Source: Arachnopeziza araneosa (lineage: Eukaryota > Ascomycota > Leotiomycetes > Helotiales > Arachnopezizaceae). From it: a DNA stretch of 64,000 nucleotides. The notes below the pieces were generated by a model. The model was not told where the DNA came from and ran no database searches. It saw only the letters and a program-made list of their open reading frames with translations. The translations under genes were made by a program, and so were the position numbers. The stretch is from NCBI GenBank assembly GCA_003988855.1, contig QYAI01000139.1:1-64000 (forward strand). The letters run 5' to 3'. This document shows positions 44,037 through 55,176 of the stretch, piece after piece (the first letter of the stretch is position 1; each line of letters begins with the position of its first letter).

Positions 44037-47000
44037 ATGGACTTCCGCAATCCCTTTCTTGGGGTGCCCAAAGACTCTCCACTTGACCCAGCAAGTAAGA
44101 GTTTCAGCATAGAGCGTTGGCTTGAGAACCTGCTGGGATTTACTGCACAGCAATCTACCGATGGTCCAAAATCTATCGCTAGATCTATTGGGGTTTCTTT
44201 CAGAAACCTCAACGTGCACGGCTTTGGTAGCCCTACAGATTACCAGAAGACTGTGGCAAACGTTTGGTATGCTGGATTTGCCAATGTTGTTCGGTGGGTA
44301 TCTAGAACGGGGGAAAGCAACGGATCCAAATCTTGAAATAATTCAATGGCCTTGTTGAAGCAGGAGAGATGCTTCTCGTTCTCGGCCGACCGTGAGTCTT
44401 CTCCCTCCATTTATACGAAATGAGACGCCGAGCCTCCCCCCAAATGATACCTTGAACCCCTATATTAATACTTGATTGGAGGGAGTGGATGTTCAACACT
44501 GCTCAAAACGATATCTGGTGATACGTATGGCTTTTACGTCGATCCGGCTTCCAGGCTTAATTACCAAGGAGTTTCGGCCGAGCAAATTCGAACACAGTTT
44601 CGCGGAGAAGCGATTTACATTGATGAACGAGATATTCACTTTCCTCAAATCACTGTGGGACAGACTTTGCTGTTCGCCGCAAAAGCCAGAGGTCCTCCAG
44701 ATGACTTTCTCCCTGGAGTTACCCGTAAACTATATGCTTCTCATATGCGAGACGTTATTATGGCAACATTTGGTTTGAATCACACAATGAATACATACCT
44801 AGGTAACCGTAAGTCACATTCTCCAAGCCCGAATTTCCTATTCCGGCTATTCTAGGAGGCGCTCTTTTTTTTTTTTTTAGACATGTTTGGGAATAAAAGC
44901 GCCGCTAAAACATTCGTTTATCCACTCTATCCAACGCAAAATGGGGAATACTGACCCCAAGAACAACAGATATGATCTCTGGAGTTAGCGGCGGAGAGAA
45001 GAAGAGGGTAAGCATTGCTGAGGCCGCACTGAGCGGTAGCCCTTTACAGGTAAGATGCTTTTGATGCTTAGAGAGTATCGAACAAGAACTTTGCCGGTGC
45101 TAACTTCATTCTGGTGCTGGGATAATTCAACTCGAGGATTGGACAGTGCGAATGCGCTTGAGTTCTGTAAATATGTTAGATTTTCGGCGAAATTTACCAG
45201 AGCTACGGCATTTATCTCTTTATATCAAGGCTCGCAAGATGCTTACAACGTGGGTAATCTATTTCATCCAGCAACATCAATCTAACATTTCAACAGATTT
45301 TCGATAAAGTAACAGTACTTTATGAGGGATACCAAATTTACTTTGGTCGCTCTGATCAAGCAAAGGCCTTTTTCACCCAGATGGGATTCGAGTGTGCTCC
45401 TCGGCAAACTACAGCTGATTTTTTGACCGCATTGACTAGCCCCTCTGAGCGTATAGTCAAACCAGGATTTGAAAAGCGAACTCCTCGAACCGCTGAAGAA
45501 TTTGCTACGGCTATAAGGGCCGTCAATTATATATTTCCTTAATTCTCCTGGTTTTGAAAGGGAAACTACTGATTCTAAGGTTCCAGTGGAGACAGAGTTC
45601 TGAATTTGCAAGATTGATCGGCGAGATTGACACATATGATCAGAGATATCCAATAGGTGGCAAGTCGGTTGATCAGTTTGTAGCCTCTCGAAACTCACAG
45701 CAAGCTCCAGGGCAGTATGTTTCCAGCAAATCTACTTCCTTGGTGGGTGCTACAACGAGCGTAAAATTGACTGACGATCCTAGGCGAATCACATCGGCTT
45801 ATAAAATATCTCTTTCCGAGCAAGTAATTATCTACGTTGTCCGTGGTTTTCAGCGACTGCGAGGCGACGCGAGCGTGACGATTTCAAGAGGAGTAGGAAA
45901 CAGTGCTCTAGCAGTAATTGTTGGTGTGTATACCTAGAAAACCCAATCATAGCTGCTTACCCTTAAGTAGGAAGTATTTTCTACAATTTACAGCCAACAA
46001 CAGCAAGCTTCTACAGCCGATCAGTTTTGATCTTTCTTTCGATTCTTCTTAATGCTTTTGCATCTGCCCTAGAAGTACGAAAACGCTCAACCTTATATTG
46101 TGGAAATGACTAAGATTTTCAGATTCTGATCCTTTATAACCAACGCCCAAATTTCGAAAAACAACATCGGTTTGCCTACTATCACCCAGCAGTAGAAGCA
46201 GTATGACATTATTTCCCTAATATTTATACATATGTGTTGTTAACCCAAAACTGACTCATACTAGATTGCTTCAGCGATATGTGATATGCCATTCAAAGTC
46301 CTCAATTCTATCTGCTTCAACCTCGTCCTCTATTTCATGACAAATTTACGCAGAGAACCCGGCCCCTTCTTCATATTTCTACTGATATCGTTCTCAATCA
46401 CAGTTTCTTTGTCAATGGTATTTCGGACTGTCGGAGCCGCATCTCGCAGTCTTAGCGGATCTCTTCCTTATTCTTCCGTGCTGATTTAGCACTGATGACT
46501 TACACCGGATTCGTCGTACCTATCGGAGATATGCACCCTTGGTTCCGTTGGATAAACTTTATTGACCCTATCGCCTACGCTTTCGAAGCTTTAATGATTA
46601 ATGAGTATCGGGGCAGAGATTTCGTCTGTAGCACGTTCGTACCGGAAGGGCCAACCTACTCGGGTTTAGGAAGTCAAAATCAGATATGCGGTGTTATTGG
46701 AGGGGTAACAGGCTCAAATGTGGTTTCTGGTACTGAGTATATCAGACTCAGTTTCAATTACGAACCTCCTCATCTATGGAGAAATTTCGGCATTATTATC
46801 GCTCTTACAGTGTACTTCACATTTACATACCTTCTGGCATCAGAAGTCGTTACGGCAAAGAAGTCTAAAGGCGAGGTTCTACTATGTCAGCAGGGACATC
46901 GATAACAACTCAAGCACGATATTGAAAGCCCGTCGAAGTTAGCTAGCCGCAGAGATGTGTCCAGCAACTATGCAAAACAACCGGAAGCGGGTCTCCAGAA

Positions 47001-49956
47001 GCAGACTTCAATTTTTCACTGGAGGGATATTTGTTATACTATCAAGATCAAGAAAGAAAGTCGCCTTATTTTGGATCATGTTGACGGTTGGATTAAGCCA
47101 GGCACGTTGACAGTCTTGATGGTAAGCATGTTTAAAAGCGATCTCGGGGTGCATCATTTAAGAATGGTGGAGCTTTGGCAAACATTCACAGGCGGGATCC
47201 AAAACTGACTCAATATATAGGGACCATCCGGTGCGGGAAAGACAACTTTGCTTGATGTTTTAGCAACTCGTGACACTTCCGGGGTGGCCGGCGGACAAGC
47301 GTTCGTAGATGGCCATGAACACGATATCTCATTTCAAAGAAAGACCGGATATTCCCCACAAGCAGATATCCATCTCGAAACTATGACCGTCAAAGAAGCC
47401 CTTCGATTCAAAGCGGTGATGTGTCAACCTGCAAACGTGAGTAAAGAAGAAAAATACGCCTACGTAGAACGAGTGATCCAGCTTATAATATCACTCAATC
47501 AGTCTCTGGACGAGAATCTGGTATGTGCTCTATTTGTGGTGGGAAAACTCTGAAGGAGGAAGCGAGGGGCGAGCTCGTGGACTACTGCTAGCTAGTGCGG
47601 CTAGTGAAGTGAGTGCCTGAGGCCACAACACAGCTCTTGGGCATGGAATCTTATGCGGATGCAGTTGTAGGACTGCCCGGTGAAGGTGGGGTGATTTCAA
47701 AGTTATTTTAAATAGCGATATCAAGCTAACTATAGCTAAGGGCTTAATATTGAACAGCGTAAGAAACTCACTATTGGCGTTGAAGTAGCTGCCGGACCTG
47801 AGTTGCTTCTCTTCTTGGATGAACCAAGCAGTGGCCTCGACTCTCAAACCGTAAGTAATCCCGATATCCAAGATTTTCGGTACATTTTGCTTTAAAAGAG
47901 CCATCTCAAGTGATACACTCTAAGACAACGACCATCGATAATGTTCCTCTTTCACCCCTTAAATACACTAAAATAGGTAAAGCTGACCACTCTTGGGATT
48001 TCTAGTCTTGGGCAATTCTGGATCTCCTGGAAAATCTCACCAGCAATGGACAGGCTATTCTTTGCACAATACGTAAGCTTTCTGGGAGACTTTCCTGCAC
48101 TTGGTACATCAAGCGGTCATGATTCTGTATCCATGTGAGGAATCCAAGAAATAGCTGCTAACTCATTGTGCCAGACCAACCATCAGATATGCTTTTTCAG
48201 AGATTCGACAGGCTTTTGTTTCTGGCACCCGAGGGGAAGCCTGTATACTTTGGGGAGATTGGCCCTGGCTCATCCACTGTCGTTAGCTACTTTGACCGTC
48301 ATGGTGCGCAGCCATTGAAACAGAGCGAAAACCCTGCAGAGTGGCTTATGGAAACTATTGGATGCACTCCTGGTTCTCACAGTAATATTGATTGGCCTGC
48401 AATTCGGAGGGAGAGCCCCGAGTTTGCTGAGGTTCATCTTGAGTTAGATCTATTGGAAGAGAGTAAAGCGTGGGAGTCATCACCAAAATCTTCGCTTGAA
48501 CAGGAGATCAACTATAAAGAATTCGCCGCCTCTTTTAGCACGCAGCTGTGGGAATGTTTGAAAAGATTTAACCAGCAGTATTGGCGAACACCAAGCTACA
48601 TCTATTCAAAATTTGCCATTTGTTTCGCTTCAGTATGTAGTTAATCTGCGATTGTGGTGTTGTCTGTTCTAACATCGACAGGCTTTATTTTTGGGTTTCA
48701 CTTTCTACCAGGAAGATAATTCACTTCAAGGCCTTCAGAATCAGGTCTTTGCCATCTTCATGCTCATGTGGGTTAATATTAATATGTGGCGTACTAGATT
48801 TTCTAGGCTGACCCCAATTAACAATAGAACTCAATCCGCTAATCTTGTGCCCCAAATTCTTCCGCATTTCGTCATCCAACGAGATGTCTTCGAGGCCAGA
48901 GAACGCCCTGCTAGGACTTACTCTTGGCAGGTATTTATGCTTTCGAATATCTTAGTTGAGTAAGCGCCCTTCGAAATACATCTTCTTTATGCTTCATCAC
49001 ACGAACTTCACAGTTTTCTTGCTTCTGAAATGCTACTTGGACTATATTCCTAGAGAAAATACTGATTTCTTGGTTTTCTAGGTTACCGTGGAATGTGTTG
49101 ATGTCCATTTTCATTTATGTCGGTTGGTACTATCCTATTGGATTCTACAGGAATGCAGAACCCACGGAAACGATCGCTGAAAGAGGTTTAACAATGTTCT
49201 TACTTATGGTGGCATATCTCTCTCTAACTTCCACCTTTGGTCACATGGCGCAGGCTGGGGTTCAGCTTGCTGAGATAGGAGGGAATTATGCCAACCTGCT
49301 TTTTATGATGTCTCTCATATTTTGCGGGTAAGTTGTTCAAACATATCAAATTCAACACACAGCTGACGCATCGAGTGTCCTAGTAAGCCCAGATTATTTA
49401 CCAAAGTTCTGGATCTTTATGTATCGCGTGTCTCCATACACTTACTTAGTGAGTGCGGTTCTATCTGTTGGCCTCGCAAATGCTCCAGCCGCCTGTTCTT
49501 CCCTCGAGCTCTTGCACTTCGATCCACTTCCCGGCCATACTTGCGCCTTATACCTCAAGTCATATATCGAAATAGCAGGCGGATATTTGCTCAATCCGGA
49601 CGCAATTTCTGCATGCTCCTACTGTCCAATTATCGATACGAATGCGTTCTTGAAACAGATCCATAGTGATTATTATGAACGATGGAGAAATTTTGGGATT
49701 CTATGGGTTTATGTGATTTTCAATATGTTGGCTGCTCTGGGGCTCTATTGGCTCATTCGGTTCGTCAAGAGATCAAGTTTTTGCGAGGTGACTGGTACTA
49801 ATCAACAACAGAGTACCTAAGAAAGGGAAGAAAGTGCAGGTGAAGCAAGGAGAGATAACTGCGGAGCCGGAGGAGCTTGGAAGAAACCGATCAAGAAAGA
49901 AAGCTGGATCCGTTGTTATTCAAGATGTTGCCTTGGAGACTAATCTTATTAAGTAG
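44037..49956 (+). pseudogene. PDR-type ABC transporter (ABCG family), disrupted
   Basis: The spliced fragments run through a full PDR layout NBD1-TMD1-NBD2-TMD2. NBD1: 'SFRNLNVHGFGSPTDYQKTV', Walker A 'GRP/GSGCSTLLKTISGD' across an intron, signature 'GVSGGEKKRVSIAEA', Walker B 'CWDNSTRGLDSANALEF'. TMD1: 'LREPGPFF', 'FVVPIGDMHPWFRWINFIDP', 'YAFEALMINEYRGRDF'. NBD2: Walker A 'GPSGAGKTTLLDVLATRD', 'RKKLTIGVEVAAGPELLLFL', 'DEPSSGLDSQT'. TMD2: 'PKFWIFMYRVSPYTYLVSAV' and the end 'VVIQDVALETNLIK'. Lesions: -1 frameshift in the G run at 44309-44313, in-frame TAA at 44339-44341, -1 frameshift near 46485, in-frame TAA at 46903-46905, and an irregular first acceptor near 44476. The N-terminal ~60-80 residues usual in the family also seem missing. 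PDR pumps export drugs and metabolites. Confidence 0.85.
44865..44878 (+). repeat. Poly-T tract inside an ABC transporter intron
   Basis: An uninterrupted T run ending in TTTAG within the intron between about 44810 and 44970. It provides an early acceptor-like TTTAG, but the frame requires the later AACAG at about 44970. Confidence 0.6.
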
Positions 49957-51393
49957 AGGGAACTATGTCCTCCACTCGTGCCTGTTACGATGAGTTCTGG
50001 AGAGCGGTTCCTATGACGATATCATCTAGTGCTGTCACTTTGGCCTTGGCTCTTTCAAAGATCGTTTTGCATGGGATACAAGATCTCTTTGGATCATCAC
50101 ACCTGACGAGTAATTAGAGTGACATACCTATAGAGTATAGTATCGAATGACACTATGCCTATCGCAAACATTCATCCTATACTGAGTCATAGACTTTATC
50201 AGACTACGTACGAATACTTTTTTTTCTTCAAGTTCTGACTCCCCAATCCCGATGGTGTAAATCTCCATCAGGCTCTGAAAGACCTTGTGTATTGGATGAG
50301 AGTGATTGGTCTGTTTGGTTCTATACTCAGGCTGCCATCCTGTGAGAGATCATGCAGCTGTGTCAGTTGACCATCAGATATAGATAGAATCCTATCCAAC
50401 CTTCTTCATTCAAGCTGTATCGGTAGACTAGTAGTATGCAGTTGAGTTTGGCAGGTGGCTGCCGGCATCGAGGTAGAGGTCTATCACGTGCCGCACCCGA
50501 TGATTTTGCAACACTTCCAATACGCTTAGAGTCTTCTGCTTTGTTTTCAATTCTAATTAGTTGAACAGAGCTATTATGACTGGGAAATGCCAAGGGGTAA
50601 TTTATTTCAGTCCTTCAACCGCGCCGCAATCCACGTGACAGTTAGCCCCTAGGTATTCCAAGGAGCTTAAATTGCCTCTTTATACCTAGGTATGTACAGT
50701 AGCTTCTAGTTCGGAATTTACTGTATCATTACGTCCATTTTCTGTACCTACTCTATAGATGGTGAAATAATGCCACCTCTGCTGCAATGTGGAACTCCTG
50801 CGAGTGCTTCCCGCCCAAGCTGAATATCTGTCAACCTATGGCTGGGAAAGACTTGAACTACACAACTATTCTATCGGAGGCTCTGCTCACTGCAAAGGAT
50901 AGGAGGATCAGCTGGCCATTGTATCACAGTCTGTGTGTACCCGCTCAGATCTGGTTGATCCCCAAATTTTGATTGGAGGGAAAAAGCGGCTTGTTTCGAA
51001 ACATCTTCATCCCTTGAATCCTCTCATCTTAGCTTCTCCACCACCACCCGCAAATGTGTAGCCCACTTACCTCTTTCTCTCTAATCATCAATGTGCCAAC
51101 CTCTTCTCGCAGTCTTGAAACAACGTCAGCACTTTGTCCTGTAATTGCAGGTGACGTTTGGTATCCACGGCTGTGGTCGAGGCGCTTACAGCGCAGACAT
51201 TATATAATTCTACCGTTTCCTTGTGTTTGAGCTTTTGACTCTCATTGCAGTTGAACTCTTTACATTCATTACATTCATTTCATGCCTTGTAGCCTCTTTC
51301 TCTTTTGATAGGAGCTGGTCTAGGCTTAAAGCAACAAACCTTTTTTTATAGCTCTGGAAGAAGCAAGTCTTGTTGCTGGCCTAGAAAACCAGC
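49957..51393. other. Spacer before the LPMO gene
   Basis: About 1.4 kb; a TACCTAGGTA palindrome lies at 50683-50692. Probable LPMO promoter in the right part. No supported gene. Confidence 0.45.
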
Positions 51394-52344
51394 ATGCCTT
51401 CCGTTCTCAAATCCACCAGTTTCCTTGGTCTTACTCTAGCGGTTGCGAAAGTAGCTGCTCATGGTTATGTCCAAGGTATTGATGTTGATGGTACCTAGCA
51501 AGTTGAGCCTTACCTTTTACAAGAACCGTATGCTGACCATCTAAGCTATACCGGATATCTCGTAACCCAGTTCCCTTACCAGAACAACCATCCAGCCGTG
51601 ATTGGATGGACCGAAGCCGCCACCGATTTGGGTTTCGTTGCTCCAGATGCCTATAACTCTGGAGATATCATCTGTCATAAGTCAGCTACAAATGCCAAAC
51701 TTAGTGCAACCGTCGCCGCAGGTGGAACTGTTCGAATGGATTGGACCACCTGGCCAGATTCTCATCATGGCCCAGTTATTGACTACCTTGCACGATGTTC
51801 TAATGGCGATTGCACAACGGTCGACAAAACCACTCTCGAATTCTTCAAGATCGACCAAGCAGGTCTCATGAACGACAATACCGAGCCTGGAGCCTGGGCT
51901 TCTGATCAACTAATTGCAAATAACAACTCATGGCTCATTACCATCCCCTCAACGATCACTCCAGGACCATACGTTCTCCGCCATGAGATAATCGCCCTAC
52001 ATTCCGCAGGTAGTTCTGACGGTGCGCAGAATTATCCTCAATGCATCAACCTGATCGTCACTAGCTCTGGAACTGACTCCCCTGCTGGAACACCGGGCGA
52101 GGCGCTATATGCCGAGACGGATCCTGGCATCCTTGTGAATATCTACACTACTGGCTTGACATACACTATTCCTGGGCCTACACTGTATAGTTCGGGTGCG
52201 ACTGCTTCTGCTGCTCTAGCCAGTGTGACAAGTGTTGCTCAGGTGGTAACATCCTCCCCGACTACCTTCATTACAAGCACAACTTCAGCCCCAGCGGCTG
52301 TGAGCACTTCTTCTGGGACAGATGATGATACTTGTGAGCTGTGA
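51394..52344 (+). CDS. AA9 lytic polysaccharide monooxygenase, splice region damaged
   Basis: The first 25 codons encode a signal peptide ending 'VAAHGYVQGIDVD'; the mature N-terminus would be His1 of the copper 'histidine brace'. Further on come 'YTGYLVTQFPYQNNHP', the second brace His in 'DSHHGPVIDYLARCSNGDC' and the axial Tyr region 'AQNYPQCINLIV'. A Ser/Thr-rich C-terminal tail without a carbohydrate-binding module follows. AA9 enzymes cleave cellulose oxidatively outside the cell. After 'IDVD' (51490) the sequence GTACCTAG puts a TAG in frame. A 55-bp intron with a CTGACC branch-like site and acceptor CTAAG (to 51545) would be typical but leaves the frame one base short. A 33-bp removal (51491-51523) keeps the frame but is too short to be a usual intron. 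The gene may be broken. Confidence 0.8.
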
Positions 52345-54108
52345 ATGATATGGCATTAGAATTTTAGGCTGACTGAGTGGGCTGTCGAAAATTATGTTCT
52401 GGTATATATTATTTGTTGAGTGTTAAAATGTGTTATAACAAACATGGACTTGTTGAACTTTCTCCGAAGGGAAGATTCTTGCTCTACGAATTCATATGAA
52501 ATTCAAAAGCCACGGTAGAAAACCTTGGTCTATCGTGAAATAGAGCCCCATTCTGCAAACATTGACTGTTATTTTGTAACCAAAGAGTGCATATTCCCCT
52601 CGTATGGCAACAGCATGACGGAGCATGACGGCCTCTCAATCCATTTCCAACACAACAGACGCGGATTTTGGCAGCAAGAATACCTCAATGCAAGTAGTTT
52701 CTCAAGTACATAAGGGGGAGAATGGTTCACCGATTGTATTTCTACGCATCCTAGGACGCCGATTCAGAAGCCATGATCATGCAGTATACGCACAGTCGAA
52801 TTACTGGGAATCGCGGATGGTCTGTTCTTAGTTCCTGATCTCGGCTGCGGACGATTTTTAGCTCACCGCAGAGTTTGGGCGTGACCCAGACATGGCGATT
52901 CTAGTTGGGCTCACAACTTTCGTCCTCCAGTAACCTTAGTGGGCCACTCCGAACCACTTTCCAGGAATGTCTTTGCATTCGGCCACAAAAGAGAGCGGTG
53001 AAAAGTTGTAGAAAACATATCCACTTGCAAGTGGCTCTAACCCAAAAGCGTAGTTAATTCTCCTGCTACTTTTATCCTCGGGAAAGGATCATTGACCTCG
53101 GAGAAACCATTCCTCCTTAATCCCGAACCATTCCACACGACACATGATCATCACGCGAGTGATTCCGCCCCGAATCTTGGCATCGACCCATCACCAACCT
53201 CTTGTACTTCTGTATTCCATCACACAACGGGGGTGTCAAACCATTTGGCCGGAGCACCGGAATTCCTCGGTGGCACTCCTCGTCCAGAGGGAGAGACAAG
53301 TCATGTGGGGACCGCCCGCCGCAGATTGCATCCAGACGGCGCCCCTTTTACCGAGGCCCTTGAAAAAGCAAAAGCTGGCACCATCAATCACTCCACAGCT
53401 CTCCACTGACCGAAGGCGATAAGCTTTTGGCGTTTTGGACAACAAATCAGCACTGGACGATGGCGCCAGCAGTGCGGGGTTGGGGCAGCCGTCGCGTCAT
53501 AGCAATGGTCTGCAGAGCTGACAAGAAATGGAACAAGACTTGAATACGTACAAATAGCATTGCCACATTAGGAATTGGGATTTGTGATGGGGATCAGCCG
53601 ATTATCAAATTCTTACACATCCTGTGACACCAACCCAATGGATGATGATGATGATGATGATAATGATAATGATAATGATGGTGGTGGGTGTTCGGCACTT
53701 AGTCGTGGGAATGGTCAGCCATCGAGGTCGCTGCAGGAGCTTGGACTTCAACCCAACTGGCGGGAAGCATCTCAGAGACCGAGCACCAACGACGGGAGAG
53801 CTTCGAGAAAAGAAGAAACGGCCCATGCAGGGCAAGGATGAGAGTAAACAAAATTGCGCAAAGCAGAGCTGGAATACATAGGATGGAAAAGGGTTCCGAA
53901 AAGGTGTATCGAATTTCTCGCTTTTTTCATGGTTCTCCGTAACATTAAATAGAATATTGTAAAAGGATGTTATATCCTCCGGTAAGAATTTTCCACCAGG
54001 TATCATAGCTCTTGTGAGATCCAATCCAAAGTATACCGGCACCGATAATCATGAAATCAAATCTTTATATGGAATACAACGCGATATGTAAAAAGACTAA
54101 AGACCTGT
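52345..54108. other. Convergent spacer between LPMO and acetate-transporter-like gene
   Basis: 1.75 kb. Overlapping frames at 53092-53445 on both strands look like chance. A (GAT)n microsatellite lies at 53641-53690. Confidence 0.5.
53641..53690. repeat. (GAT)n microsatellite with GATAAT and GGT drift
   Basis: GATGATGATGAT... for about seven units, then GATAAT repeats and GATGGTGGTGG. Confidence 0.9.
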
Positions 54109-55176
54109 CTAGACGACGGCACCCTCGCCCTTTGCCTCCGCACGACGCTCGCGGCCCTTAACTGACCATGGGAAGTGTGCAACGGGGATAACAAAAAAGG
54201 AGTTGCTAATGAAGGACGCATGTTAGTTAAATGTTCAAATTGATTTGACGGTGGATCGGAACAGCCTGATATACGCGAGATTGAAATCTAAGGAACGGGA
54301 AATGATAAACTTACCTGTCGTCTGCGATACCAGCCAAAGCGTTGTACCAAGCTAGGAATGCTGCAAACATGCCAAAATATCCACCAGCTTTTTGCAACTT
54401 GATATCGACAGCGCCGGTAGTTGAATCGGCATAGAATTTGGAGAGTGAGAGGAAGAGGAAGGCGAAATCTAGGGTGAAGAATAGGAGGAAGAAGGCGACA
54501 GTTGAGCGGAGCGTACAGATGAGGAGAATCGTAGTGAAGACGAACCAGCCTGCAAGGAAGTAACCAAGAGCGTTGTTGAGGTCATTAACGTGTGCACCAG
54601 TTGGTTTGCCGTCAGCGGTAGTTGCGTATGCAGAAACGATGCCGAAACCACCTGGAGTAAGGACAATCGCAAAGGAAATCCAGAAACCACCGTATGAAGA
54701 GAGAGCAGTGGCACCAAAAGTATTTCCTACAGCCATTTCCCTAAATATCAATTAGCTTCGGGCTGCAATAACAACCAATGGATTTTTACATACCACATGC
54801 CAGCAAGCAATTGAACCAATCCACCATATCCAAAAGCCAGGGAAATAATGATACTTGGCTCACTGGTTCCACGGACACCGATATTGATGAGAGACAAGAC
54901 GAAAGTAGTGAGAGCAAAAGCACTCAATCCGAGGGGTGCTGGATTGGCAAACTTTCGTTCTGTGGTTGGCTTGTAGAGACCTGGTTGGAACTCTCCTCCG
55001 AAAGCTGGGAATCTAGCAGAATCACCCGTGTGCAGGTGTGCGAGCGGGTTTCCGCCATAATCATAAGGAGCGCGCTGCGCCGGAGCTCCTCCGTTGGTGG
55101 TAGCATGGTCGTGGGCTAATGTCTCGTTGTTGTACTCCTTGTTCAGGGTAGCATCGGTAGCTGTGGTCGTCGCCAT
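54109..55176 (-). CDS. Gpr1/FUN34/YaaH family membrane protein, probable acetate transporter
   Basis: Three exons (55176-54794, 54740-54315, 54205-54109) with introns of 53 and 109 bp give 301 aa. After a hydrophilic ~75-residue N-terminus comes the family signature 'NPAPLGLSAFALTTFVLSL', followed by six membrane segments ('SIIISLAFGYGGLVQLLAGM', 'ALSSYGGFWISFAIVL', 'NALGYFLAGWFVFTTILLI', 'AFFLLFFTLDFAFLFL', 'GMFAAFLAWYNALAGI', 'NSFFVIPVAHFPWSV'). The spliced join reads 'GMWEMAVGNTFGATALSSYG', conserved in the family. Yeast Ady2/Ato1 and Aspergillus AcpA carry acetate across the plasma membrane, and the family also includes ammonium-export-linked Ato proteins; which one applies cannot be told from sequence. 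Confidence 0.9.

Noticed and set aside
53092..53445. Overlapping open frames on both strands between the LPMO and the acetate-transporter-like gene
   Set aside because: Low-complexity His/Pro/Thr composition, no start context and no family resemblance.
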